Shown one piece after another: positions 41,571-49,362 of a stretch of DNA of 64,000 nucleotides; positions within the stretch are counted from its first letter, which is position 1; each line of letters begins with the position of its first letter. This DNA is from Maricaulis sp048270265. Lineage in GTDB: Bacteria; Pseudomonadota; Alphaproteobacteria; Caulobacterales; Maricaulaceae. The notes under the pieces are model-generated. The model was not told the origin of the DNA and searched no databases. It saw nothing but the letters and a program-made list of their open reading frames with translations. Made by a program: the position numbers and the translations under genes. The stretch is from contig NZ_JBLWTD010000006.1 of assembly GCF_048270265.1 (NCBI RefSeq), positions 80,380-144,379 of the forward strand. The letters run 5' to 3'.

Positions 41571-43275
41571 ACTGTTCGGCAATATCTCACCCGCCCTTCC
41601 GATTATCATCGCCGGGCTGATCGCGGCCGTCGTGCCGAACAATCTGGTTCGCAAGGTCCTGGCGCTGGTCGCGCCGGTGCTGGCCGGGCTGTGCTGGTAT
41701 TCGCTCGATATCGGGCATTACGGCATTGTCGAATTCGGCGGCTTCACGCTCGAAACCCTGCGCTATGACGAACTCAGCCGCATCTGGGGCCTGATCTTCA
41801 TCATCGCCGCCTTCCTCAACGGGCTTTACGGCCTGCACGAGAAGGACCGCATCACCGATGCCGCCGGGCTGATCTATGCCGGCGGCGCGCTCGGCGCCGT
41901 GTTTGCCGGCGATCTGATGACGCTCTTCCTGTTCTGGGAAGTGACCGCGATCTCCTCGGTCTTCCTGATCTGGAGCGCGCGCAACAAGGCCGCCACCAAG
42001 GCCGGCCTGCGCTATCTGGCCATCCATGTCCTGTCGGGCGTACTCTTGCTGACCGGTGCGGTGATCCATGCCGGTGAGACCGGCAGCTGGGCGTTTGAGC
42101 ATATCGGCCTCAACACGCCGGGCGGCTTCCTGATCTTCATTGCCTTCGGCATCAAGTGCGCCTTCCCCTTCCTGCACAACTGGCTGCAGGACGCCTATCC
42201 CAAGGCGACGGTGGTGGGCACGGTGATCCTGTCAGCTTTCACGACCAAGATGGCGGTCTATGCCCTGGCGCGCGGCTTCGCGGGCGAGGACAGCCTGATC
42301 TATATCGGCGCCATCATGACGATCTTCCCGGTTTTCTTTGCCGTGGTCGAAAACGATCTGCGCAAGGTTCTGGCCTACTCGCTGAACAACCAGCTCGGCT
42401 TCATGGTCGTGGGTATCGGCATCGGTACCGATCTGGCGATCAATGGCGCAGCAGCGCACGCCTTCGTGCACATCCTCTACAAGGGCCTGCTGTTCATGAG
42501 TATGGGCGCGGTCCTGATGCGGGTTGGTACGGTCAAGGCCTCCGAGCTGGGCGGGTTGTTCAAGTCCATGCCGGCAACGGCGGTGTTCTGCCTCGTCGGC
42601 TCGGCCTCCATTTCCGCCTTCCCGCTCTTCTCCGGCTTTGTCGCCAAGTCGATGATCCTGGCCGCCGTGGCCCAGGATGGTCACTGGCTGGTCTGGCTGG
42701 CCCTCGTCTTCGCTTCGGCCGGGGTGCTGGAGCACTCGGGGATCAAGATCCCGTTCTTCGCCTTCTTCAGCCATGATCGCGGCCACCGGGTTCGCGAGGC
42801 TCCGGTCAACATGCTGATGGCGATGGGGCTGGGCGCACTGCTGTGCATCTATCTCGGGATCAATTACGGTAAGCTCTACGATTTGCTGCCGTACCAGAAC
42901 GCGATCTACCAGCCCTATACCTTCGATCACGTGGTCGGTCAGATGCAGCTCTTGATCGGGGCGATCTTCGCCTTCGCCTTCCTGCTCAAGATCGGTGCCT
43001 ATCCGGACGAGAAACGGTCGGTGAACCTGGACACAGACTGGGTCTATCGCCGCTTCGGCGACGGGCTGGCGCGCTGGACCTGGCTGATGCTCGACCGGCT
43101 TTCGGCGGCGGCAGGCAATGCCTGGGGCCGTTTGATGAGCGGCATCGGCGGCCGGCTCTATCAGGTATTCAGTCCTATGGGCGCCCTGAGCCGAGATATC
43201 CCCAGTGGGATGCTCGCGATCTGGACCAGCGCGCTCCTCGCCATCGTCCTGATCATCGCCTATTTTTCGGCCTGA
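41563..43275 (+). CDS. Third D/NuoL-type proton-conducting subunit of the Mrp operon
   Basis: The 570-residue polytopic protein has Glu in LFLFWEVTAISSVFLI near residue 126 and Lys in GIKCAFPFLHNWLQDAYPKA near residue 196. A long C-terminal extension ends with one more span (residues 545-568). It probably replaces the NuoL-like N-terminal part of MrpA, whose C-terminal part is the separate gene at 36773. It is the last gene before the operon terminator. Confidence 0.88.
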   Translation: MSELFGNISPALPIIIAGLIAAVVPNNLVRKVLALVAPVLAGLCWYSLDIGHYGIVEFGGFTLETLRYDELSRIWGLIFIIAAFLNGLYGLHEKDRITDAAGLIYAGGALGAVFAGDLMTLFLFWEVTAISSVFLIWSARNKAATKAGLRYLAIHVLSGVLLLTGAVIHAGETGSWAFEHIGLNTPGGFLIFIAFGIKCAFPFLHNWLQDAYPKATVVGTVILSAFTTKMAVYALARGFAGEDSLIYIGAIMTIFPVFFAVVENDLRKVLAYSLNNQLGFMVVGIGIGTDLAINGAAAHAFVHILYKGLLFMSMGAVLMRVGTVKASELGGLFKSMPATAVFCLVGSASISAFPLFSGFVAKSMILAAVAQDGHWLVWLALVFASAGVLEHSGIKIPFFAFFSHDRGHRVREAPVNMLMAMGLGALLCIYLGINYGKLYDLLPYQNAIYQPYTFDHVVGQMQLLIGAIFAFAFLLKIGAYPDEKRSVNLDTDWVYRRFGDGLARWTWLMLDRLSAAAGNAWGRLMSGIGGRLYQVFSPMGALSRDIPSGMLAIWTSALLAIVLIIAYFSA

Positions 43276-43301
43276 TATTTCAATCGGGTAAGTAAAGTGC
43301 T

Positions 43302-43338
43302 GGCCGCGTGACCCGCAGGGGTTGCGCGGCCTTTTCTT
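43302..43338 (+). terminator. Rho-independent terminator of the Mrp operon
   Basis: GGCCGCG (43302-43308) pairs with CGCGGCC (43325-43331), with an inner ACCC/GGGT pair, and TTTTCTT follows (43332-43338). It lies 27 bp after the last Mrp gene. Confidence 0.88.
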
Positions 43339-43444
43339 GCGACCCGATTAGGAATATTATCCCCGCCTGGGTGTGGCCCTCCTAGCATGGGCGGGCCGGG
43401 GTGACGGAAAGGACGCTCCGGTTCGTGAAGATCGGGAGCGCAAG

Positions 43445-43786
43445 ATGACGCAAGATGTTTCAAGGGCGAATGAGGATATCGCCCGGGCCCGTCTGGCCCA
43501 GAGTGCAGTTGCCTATGCCTTTGGCGTCCCGCCGGAGGAACTCGAGGCCCCGACCCGCCGCTCGCGCGAGGCCGCATTCGCCCGCCAGGCCGCCATGTAT
43601 CTCGCCCATGTCGCATTTGAACTGTCCCTGACCCGCGTCGCCCAGGCCTTCGGCCGCGACCGCTCGACGGCGGCCCATGCCTGCCACCGGATCGAGGACC
43701 AGCGCGACGATTACGGCTTTGACCAATCAATGGACGCGCTGGAGGCCTGCCTGCGCGCGGCACCGCAACCGGGCGAGCCGGGTTGA
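43445..43786 (+). CDS. DnaA domain IV-like DNA-binding protein
   Basis: From ATG 43445, with GGGAG six bases upstream, the protein has 113 residues. Residues about 42-90 match the helix-turn-helix of DnaA domain IV, with LTRVAQAFGRDRSTAAHACHR in the position that reads DHTTV.HA in DnaA and contacts the DnaA box. It lacks the AAA+ domain, so it could bind DnaA-box-like DNA but not open it. The next gene starts on the last base of its stop (TGATG), which couples the two. Its function in replication or transcription is inferred. Confidence 0.78.
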   Translation: MTQDVSRANEDIARARLAQSAVAYAFGVPPEELEAPTRRSREAAFARQAAMYLAHVAFELSLTRVAQAFGRDRSTAAHACHRIEDQRDDYGFDQSMDALEACLRAAPQPGEPG

Positions 43787-44508
43787 TGCCGGCGGTGTGC
43801 GAGACCGAACCGCGCTGGCTACGCTGTCTGGCGCGCAAGGGGGCGGCCCTGAAGCCGTGTAGCGAGGCTTCAGGCGGCTTGGCTGTCTATCCCGGCGGCG
43901 ATCGCCGCCGCCGGCCCCTGGCCCGCCTTGATGCGCGGCAATTGCGCGAAGCGCTGGCCAGCGGCCTGTTGAGCCAGGATGGCGAGAAGATTGAACTGGG
44001 TGCGCCCGGACGCGCGGCGCTTCGACGGATGCAGGGCGGGGAATTTGCCGGCCAGCATCGCACCATGGCGGCGACATCCATTCTCGGGCAGGACGGGCGG
44101 CTTCAGCCGGTTCAGGTCAATACACAGGAAGGCACGCTCGGTCGCTGGGCGGCGTATCTCGATCCGTCCGAACTGGCGGCGGCTGAGCGGTTTTGCGCCG
44201 ACTATGCCCGTTCCAGCCTGCATCAGCAGACAACCCGCAATTGGGACCTGACCGCGCCCGCGCGGCAGAAGGGCTGGCGGGGCGGGCCCGATGCGGTACC
44301 GCTCGCCGCGATGGCGGCCAAGGATCGGGTCATGGACGCACTCTCGGCTGTCGGCACGGGGCTGGAACCGGTTCTGGTGGCAGTGTGTATTCGCGGTGAG
44401 GGGATCAGCGCCGTCGAACGCCGCTTTGGCTGGGCGCAGCGGTCAGGCCGGACGGTCCTGAAGCTGGCGCTGCAGCAATTGGCCCGGCACTACGGCATCA
44501 CGCGCTAG
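43786..44508 (+). CDS. DUF6456 helix-turn-helix-like protein
   Basis: The 240-residue protein starts at ATG 43786. The C-terminal half (about residues 120-235) is helical, with LDPSELAAAERFCADYARS, AAKDRVMDALSAVGTGLEPV, and a possible recognition helix in SAVERRFGWAQRSGRTVLKL. This suits the DUF6456 family, often next to a DnaA-like small protein in alphaproteobacteria. The N-terminus is basic and variable. The family name is from memory. Confidence 0.7.
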   Translation: MPAVCETEPRWLRCLARKGAALKPCSEASGGLAVYPGGDRRRRPLARLDARQLREALASGLLSQDGEKIELGAPGRAALRRMQGGEFAGQHRTMAATSILGQDGRLQPVQVNTQEGTLGRWAAYLDPSELAAAERFCADYARSSLHQQTTRNWDLTAPARQKGWRGGPDAVPLAAMAAKDRVMDALSAVGTGLEPVLVAVCIRGEGISAVERRFGWAQRSGRTVLKLALQQLARHYGITR

Positions 44509-44924
44509 GCGGCTGCGGCACCGCGGATACGCCCGATCATCGAGTTCAGCCCGTTGGAGCGCTGCGGTGACAGGTGTTCCGACAGGCCGATCCGGCCCAG
44601 CACTTCGCGTGCATCGACCGACAGGATCTCCTCGCGGCTGCGGCCCGAATACAGGCGCAGCAGCAGGGCGGCGAGGCCGCGCACGATATGGGCATCGCTG
44701 TCGGCCCGGAATTCAAGACAATCATTCTCGCCGGGTTCGACGATCAGCCAGACCTGGCTGACACAGCCTTTCACGCGGCTTTCCTCGGTGCGCTCTGCCT
44801 CTGGCAGTGCGGGGAGGACCTTGCCCATGTCGATCAGGTAGCGATAGCGCTGTTCCCAGTCGTCCAGCAGATCGAATTCCTCGACCAGATCCTCGACTTC
44901 AGCTTGGATTGTGGTGTGTGTCAT
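44505..44924 (-). CDS. sufE: Cysteine desulfuration protein SufE
   Basis: SufE accepts sulfur from SufS for Fe-S cluster assembly. The protein has 139 residues from ATG 44924; an in-frame GTG lies one codon earlier. The active Cys is in RVKGCVSQVWL near residue 54. DDWEQRYRYLIDMGK near residues 21-35 and LSPQRSNGLNSMIGRIR at the end are standard SufE motifs. Its stop overlaps the convergent DUF6456 gene by four bases. No other suf gene is in the window. Confidence 0.93.
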   Translation of the reverse strand: MTHTTIQAEVEDLVEEFDLLDDWEQRYRYLIDMGKVLPALPEAERTEESRVKGCVSQVWLIVEPGENDCLEFRADSDAHIVRGLAALLLRLYSGRSREEILSVDAREVLGRIGLSEHLSPQRSNGLNSMIGRIRGAAAA

Positions 44925-44989
44925 CACAGCGAGTTAAGGCGCGCTGCGGGCAGGATCAAGGCGCAGTTGCGGTGAAGGTCGCGCCGGGC

Positions 44990-45256
44990 TCAGGAATTCG
45001 CCGTGTTGCGCTCGTCAATAGCCGCTTCGATCCGGTTTGCGGCGAAGCCGGCGAGGAAGTCGCCGAGCTGCACCGCTTCGGCTCCGGCCTCGCAAAGCGC
45101 TTCGCGGTCGATACACCAGCTGCCGAGGGCTTCGCCGGCGTCAATTTGGGTGGACGCCGTGTTGAACTGCAAGTCAAAGCCTTCGCCCGCGAAATCACGT
45201 GGAACGAAAACCGACACAATGGCCAGCCAGAAAGCAGCGCGCAGAAAGAACATCAT
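44990..45256 (-). CDS. Small secreted or anchored protein with two cysteines
   Basis: The 88-residue protein starts at ATG 45256 with GAGG seven bases upstream. It has an N-terminal hydrophobic segment (FFLRAAFWLAIVSVFVP), either a signal peptide or anchor. A short polar domain follows with CIDREALC, which may form a disulfide. Its shape is similar to the small DUF5330-type proteins of alphaproteobacteria. The function is not known. Confidence 0.6.
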   Translation of the reverse strand: MMFFLRAAFWLAIVSVFVPRDFAGEGFDLQFNTASTQIDAGEALGSWCIDREALCEAGAEAVQLGDFLAGFAANRIEAAIDERNTANS

Positions 45257-45262
45257 CACCAA

Positions 45263-45464
45263 ACCTCATACCAACACCGTTGCCGGTCGTACCGACATTG
45301 GTTGCAGGATCGAGGCTAGGGAAAGTTTTCAGCTATTGCACGCGATTCCGGGGTTTAGCGAAAACAGCGTGCGAAACTGAAGCATTATTTTTGTATAAAA
45401 TTTGATGTTGTCTCTGATCGGTACACTTTTCGTTAACCTTTATACCGGTCGCACGTGATCCTAA
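45263..45464. other. AT-rich intergenic region
   Basis: About 200 bp separate two minus-strand genes. The part 45380-45445 is clearly richer in A and T than its surroundings (ATTTTTGTATAAAATTTG) and includes one TTAA without a partner. It probably carries the promoter of the small gene ending at 44990, but no -35/-10 pair could be assigned with confidence. Confidence 0.4.
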
Positions 45465-46478
45465 TCAGTCCGTGCCTGTCGCAGCAGACACGCCCAGACA
45501 GCGGCTGACATCGAGCAGGGCATGCTCGGCGATACAGAAACTGTCTTCATACTTGAAGTGCCCGGCGGCGACGCACTGTTGCAGGTCCAGACGCGCCCAG
45601 GTCAGACAGCGTTCCACCACCGGATCGGAGAGCAGGGCATTGACCAGTTCGGTCGACTGGGTCGGATCGTTGGAGATCGCCTGCAGGGCCGCAACCGACA
45701 GGATGCGCCCGATGCGATCGCGGTCAGGATCGACTGCGGCATCGCCGACGGTGAGTGAAAGTTGCGGCGTCGCATAGGCGCTCATGCGCGCAATTTCCGG
45801 ATGCTCATACAGGGCCGAGGCCGGGACGACCCCCTCAAGGCCGGTGTCGAGCGAGAGCAGAAACTCGTTGCTCAGCGGCACGCTCGGTCCCGATCCCGCA
45901 TTCTCCAGGGCGGAGAGGCGGTCGCGCCGATTGCCGGAGCGGGCCTGGGCCCAGCGCGTTGATTGCAGGTCGTAGGCGGCAGCCCGGTAACGGTCGGAAA
46001 CCTCGCGGATGCCTGCGCTGTCACGCTCGAGCGCGTCGACCACGGATGCTTCCGCGGTGTCGGCATGGGTGAAGCTGATGGCGTAGGTGGGATCATAGAG
46101 CAGGCCGGACATGGCAGCCTGTTCGCCATAATAGTCGGCGAGCTCGCGGACATCATCGAGATATTCGGGGTGCTGGGCGGCGATCATCGCCGTGTAGGCG
46201 ATCCAGGCGCGCACCAGGCGGTCGTGAACATAAAAGGCGGTCAGGCGGTCCATGGCGGAGTCGAGATCCTCGCCCGACCCGATCGGGGCGGAGCGCAGGT
46301 CTGCGACGACGCCATGATAGGCAGCGTAGTCGCCGGCAGCGGCGCGGACCGGATCGGCGGCCGGCGCCGCGACGGCGTCAAGCTGCAACACCGGGGGCTG
46401 TGCCATCGTGCTGTCGTCCTGCCCCTCGCTCTGGAGCGCGGTGGTCAAAGCAAGCGCTGCGAGGATGGATATCAACAT
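45465..46478 (-). CDS. Secreted protein of unknown function
   Basis: The 337-residue protein has a short signal peptide (MLISILAALALTTALQS) followed by a linker rich in Ala and Asp. The mature part is mostly helical, with four Cys near the C-terminus (RCLTWARLDLQQC, SFCIAEHALLDVSRC) that could form two disulfides in the periplasm. No known domain is recognised. It is divergent from the DivJ-like kinase. Confidence 0.65.
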   Translation of the reverse strand: MLISILAALALTTALQSEGQDDSTMAQPPVLQLDAVAAPAADPVRAAAGDYAAYHGVVADLRSAPIGSGEDLDSAMDRLTAFYVHDRLVRAWIAYTAMIAAQHPEYLDDVRELADYYGEQAAMSGLLYDPTYAISFTHADTAEASVVDALERDSAGIREVSDRYRAAAYDLQSTRWAQARSGNRRDRLSALENAGSGPSVPLSNEFLLSLDTGLEGVVPASALYEHPEIARMSAYATPQLSLTVGDAAVDPDRDRIGRILSVAALQAISNDPTQSTELVNALLSDPVVERCLTWARLDLQQCVAAGHFKYEDSFCIAEHALLDVSRCLGVSAATGTD

Positions 46479-46603
46479 GGGGTAGCCTCCATAACCCTGG
46501 GAACCGACAGTGTGCCCCGGACAGCCCCGGTCTCCAAGCCAAGAAATGCATAGACAGGAGACAGGCTTTCCAGCTCGAAACGGTAAACGTCAAAAGTTTA
46601 AGA

Positions 46604-46618
46604 TTCAGTATTTGTTAA
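46604..46618. promoter_or_regulatory. CtrA-like box (TTCA-N7-TTAA) upstream of DivJ-like kinase
   Basis: TTCA (46604-46607) and TTAA (46615-46618) are seven bases apart, matching 7 of 8 positions. The distance to the kinase start at 46673 is 55 bp, the same as for the other boxes in the window. The region is AT-rich, so chance occurrence is more likely than for the perfect boxes. Confidence 0.35.
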
Positions 46619-46672
46619 CGCCGGAGGCAAAGATTGCACCATAGGGTTTGCGCTGAGTCGCAACGGGAAAAG

Positions 46673-48409
46673 ATGCAAAAACCAAAACGAGATATCGCTG
46701 CTTGGATTGCCCGCCGGGGAGGTCCTGTCGCCAATCTGATCTGGATTGCGACGGTCGCTGCGGCCGCGCCGCAACTCTGGCCGATCCTCGACGGTCCGGT
46801 CTGGCTGAATGCGGCCGGATTGCTGGGCGTCGCCTTTCCGGCAATTGCCGGTCTGGTGCTGGCACCGCGTCTTGATCGTTCCTTCGAACGCTTTGTACTC
46901 GCCATGCTGTGGACGGGGCTCGCGGCGATTGTGGCCGTGACTGCGGGCGGTGTGACCGGCACGGGCGTGCTCGCCTTCCTGTTGGCGCCGGCGATGGCTG
47001 CCGCAGGCGGTGATCGTGAGGCCATCGTCAAGGCTGGCGCCATGTCGGGCCTGGCTGCCATTATCGTGACTGCGCTGCAGCTGACCGCATTTGTCCAGCC
47101 GCAATCGATCGCGGTCGAATATCACCTTCCCTTCGTGCTCGGTGTGGTGCTGGTCGTGGCCTATGGCTTCACCTGTGCCTCGATCCGGTCGATCCGTGCC
47201 AATGATGCCGCCAGTCGCGAGGCCGAACATGGCCGTGTTCGCGGCCGTGCCTTTGACGCGGCACCGGCAGCGCTTCTGGCCTGTGATGCGGACGGCAATA
47301 TTCTCGCCGTCTCCGAGGGCGTGCGCGAATTGTCGCCTGGCCTGCCACGCGAGCTGAACAACCTGCCCTTCGCTGATCTCGGCTTTGAAGACGAGGATCG
47401 CGCCGAACTGGCCGGTGCCGGCCGCCGCGCCGCAACGCGTCCGCTTTCCGAATTCCTCAGCATTCGCGGCGAGAAGGGCCATGCCGAGCGCGTCCGTCTC
47501 GATGCCCGTCCGATGGCGGGCGGCTCCGTGTCCGTGATCGCGCGGGACTACAGTGCCGAGGCGGAAAACGCCCTGCGCGAGGCGGAAGAGGCGCGTGCTC
47601 TGGCGCTGGAAGAGGCCCGTGCAAAGTCGCAATTCCTCGCCTCCGTCAGCCACGAACTGCGGACCCCGCTCAACGCGATTATCGGTTTCTCCGATGTCAT
47701 GAAGGCGCGCCTGTTCGGACCGATGCCGGCGCGCTATGCCGAATATGCCGATCTGATCCATGAAAGTGGCCAGCATCTGATGGAATTGATCGGCGATGTG
47801 CTCGACATGTCGAAGATCGAGGCCGACAGCTATGATCTTTCGCGCGAGAGGTTCGATATTTCCGAAGTGGTCGGGCTGAGCGTCAAGATGATGCGGCTGC
47901 AGGCCGAGGAAGCCGGGCTGAGCCTGACGGTCGAGGCCGGTGACCAGCCGATCCTGGTCAATGCCGACCGCAAGGCGCTGCGCCAGATCATGCTCAATCT
48001 TCTCTCCAACGCCGTGAAGTTCACGCCACAGGGCGGGGCCGTGGTGGTGATGGTGCGGGCCTCCGGATCCGATCTGGTCCTGGCGGTTGGTGATAGCGGT
48101 ATCGGTATCGATCCGAAGGAAGCCGAAAGGCTGGGCCAGCCCTATCGCCAGGCATCAAGCGCGCGCGAAGTCGATACCCGTGGTACCGGGCTGGGACTGT
48201 CGCTGGTGCGGGCCCTGGCGGGGCTGCATGGCGGTGCGATGACGATTGCCAGCGCCAAGGGCGTCGGCACGACCATCACCGTCACGCTGCCGGTGCTGGA
48301 ACAGGTCATGGGGCAGGTGGATACGCTGCACCGGCTCGACGTGCATCAGCAGATCGAGCGCGCCCAGGAAGCCTCCAAGTCGCTTGCGGCCACGGCCGGC
48401 GCGGCCTGA
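46673..48409 (+). CDS. DivJ-like membrane sensor histidine kinase
   Basis: From ATG 46673, with GGGA close upstream, the protein has 578 residues; a TTG at 46634 is less likely. Five to six membrane spans occupy residues about 15-175, followed by a PAS-like region (about 190-300). HisKA has His 327 in SVSHELRTPLNAIIGFSDVM. The HATPase domain carries NLLSNAVKFTPQGG, GDSGIGI and DTRGTGLGLSLV. Length and layout are close to DivJ, which phosphorylates DivK and acts upstream of CckA. It cannot be told from other HELRTPLNAIIGFS kinases without alignment, so no symbol is given. Confidence 0.8.
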   Translation: MQKPKRDIAAWIARRGGPVANLIWIATVAAAAPQLWPILDGPVWLNAAGLLGVAFPAIAGLVLAPRLDRSFERFVLAMLWTGLAAIVAVTAGGVTGTGVLAFLLAPAMAAAGGDREAIVKAGAMSGLAAIIVTALQLTAFVQPQSIAVEYHLPFVLGVVLVVAYGFTCASIRSIRANDAASREAEHGRVRGRAFDAAPAALLACDADGNILAVSEGVRELSPGLPRELNNLPFADLGFEDEDRAELAGAGRRAATRPLSEFLSIRGEKGHAERVRLDARPMAGGSVSVIARDYSAEAENALREAEEARALALEEARAKSQFLASVSHELRTPLNAIIGFSDVMKARLFGPMPARYAEYADLIHESGQHLMELIGDVLDMSKIEADSYDLSRERFDISEVVGLSVKMMRLQAEEAGLSLTVEAGDQPILVNADRKALRQIMLNLLSNAVKFTPQGGAVVVMVRASGSDLVLAVGDSGIGIDPKEAERLGQPYRQASSAREVDTRGTGLGLSLVRALAGLHGGAMTIASAKGVGTTITVTLPVLEQVMGQVDTLHRLDVHQQIERAQEASKSLAATAGAA

Positions 48410-48413
48410 GGCC

Positions 48414-49316
48414 TCAGCTTTCGGGAAGCTCGATCGGGGTGTTTTCGTCGATTGCCGCGCGCAAGAAGGCGACCGCCGCGGCGAAGTCACCGATCTCGAA
48501 ATATTCCGACGCCATGCGATCGCCATTGCGGTCCATGAAATCGATCCGGGCGGTCTCGCGCGGGTCGAGCGCGTCGAGCTGTTGCACCACCGAGAGCGGG
48601 AAGCGAAACGCGTGGCCCTGCGTGACGCCGGCCAGGGCATCGGCTGCGGCGCCGCTGATCTGGTCACTGGCCCACACCATCCGGCGCGCATATTCCGGCG
48701 GTGTCCAGCGGGCCCAGGCGGCATTGGACGGTCCGGCAAACATGCCGTTCATGGTCGGGTCGTAGAGATCCGGCGCGCGCTCGGTATTGCGCATCACCAG
48801 GATCGCCGAAATATAGTCGCCACCACCGGGCAGGGCGACGGTGAAGCGGATATCGCCACCGACGCGGCTGATGCCGGCACGCACGCGCCCGGTATCCTGG
48901 ACCAGGGCCCAGACCGGTGCGTCGGTGAGAATCTGGCGGTCGGCGAACCAGGAGAAGGCCGTGCCCGGAAAGGTCATGTTGGGGACACGCAGATAGCCGT
49001 CGAATGCGGCCAGAACCCGCGCCTGCATCGCCCGAACCGTCTCGGAATCGCAAGCGAGTTCGCGCGCTTCGTCCGCGAACTCGGCGCCATAATTGCGGAT
49101 TTGAGCCGGGCTGATACCGCTGCGCAGCAGGACACCACGTGCCTGCAGGCGCGCGGCATCGAGGGCAGCTCTCTGGCGGTCGGTGAACAGGGCGCAATGG
49201 GCGTCCATCGCCAGCGCAGCAGTGCGTTCGCCAAAGATCAGATCGGCGTTCTGGGCTCCGGCAGCGCCGGTGAGGCCAAACAGGCCCAGGGCCATGGCGT
49301 GATAGGCGCGGCGCAT
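48414..49316 (-). CDS. Secreted protein of unknown function
   Basis: The 300-residue protein has a signal peptide ending GAAGAQ. Two Cys lie in the N-terminal half (DAHCALFTDRQ, ELACDSET), and the C-terminal domain has RIDFMDRNGDRMASEYFEIG and FLRAAIDENTPIELP. It is convergent with the DivJ-like gene and lies 46 bp downstream of the BcsB-like gene on the same strand, so it may belong to the same operon. No domain is recognised. Confidence 0.65.
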   Translation of the reverse strand: MRRAYHAMALGLFGLTGAAGAQNADLIFGERTAALAMDAHCALFTDRQRAALDAARLQARGVLLRSGISPAQIRNYGAEFADEARELACDSETVRAMQARVLAAFDGYLRVPNMTFPGTAFSWFADRQILTDAPVWALVQDTGRVRAGISRVGGDIRFTVALPGGGDYISAILVMRNTERAPDLYDPTMNGMFAGPSNAAWARWTPPEYARRMVWASDQISGAAADALAGVTQGHAFRFPLSVVQQLDALDPRETARIDFMDRNGDRMASEYFEIGDFAAAVAFLRAAIDENTPIELPES

Positions 49317-49362
49317 CTCAATTCCCCGAACATCCGAGGAATTGAAGCTAGCATGGCAAGTT

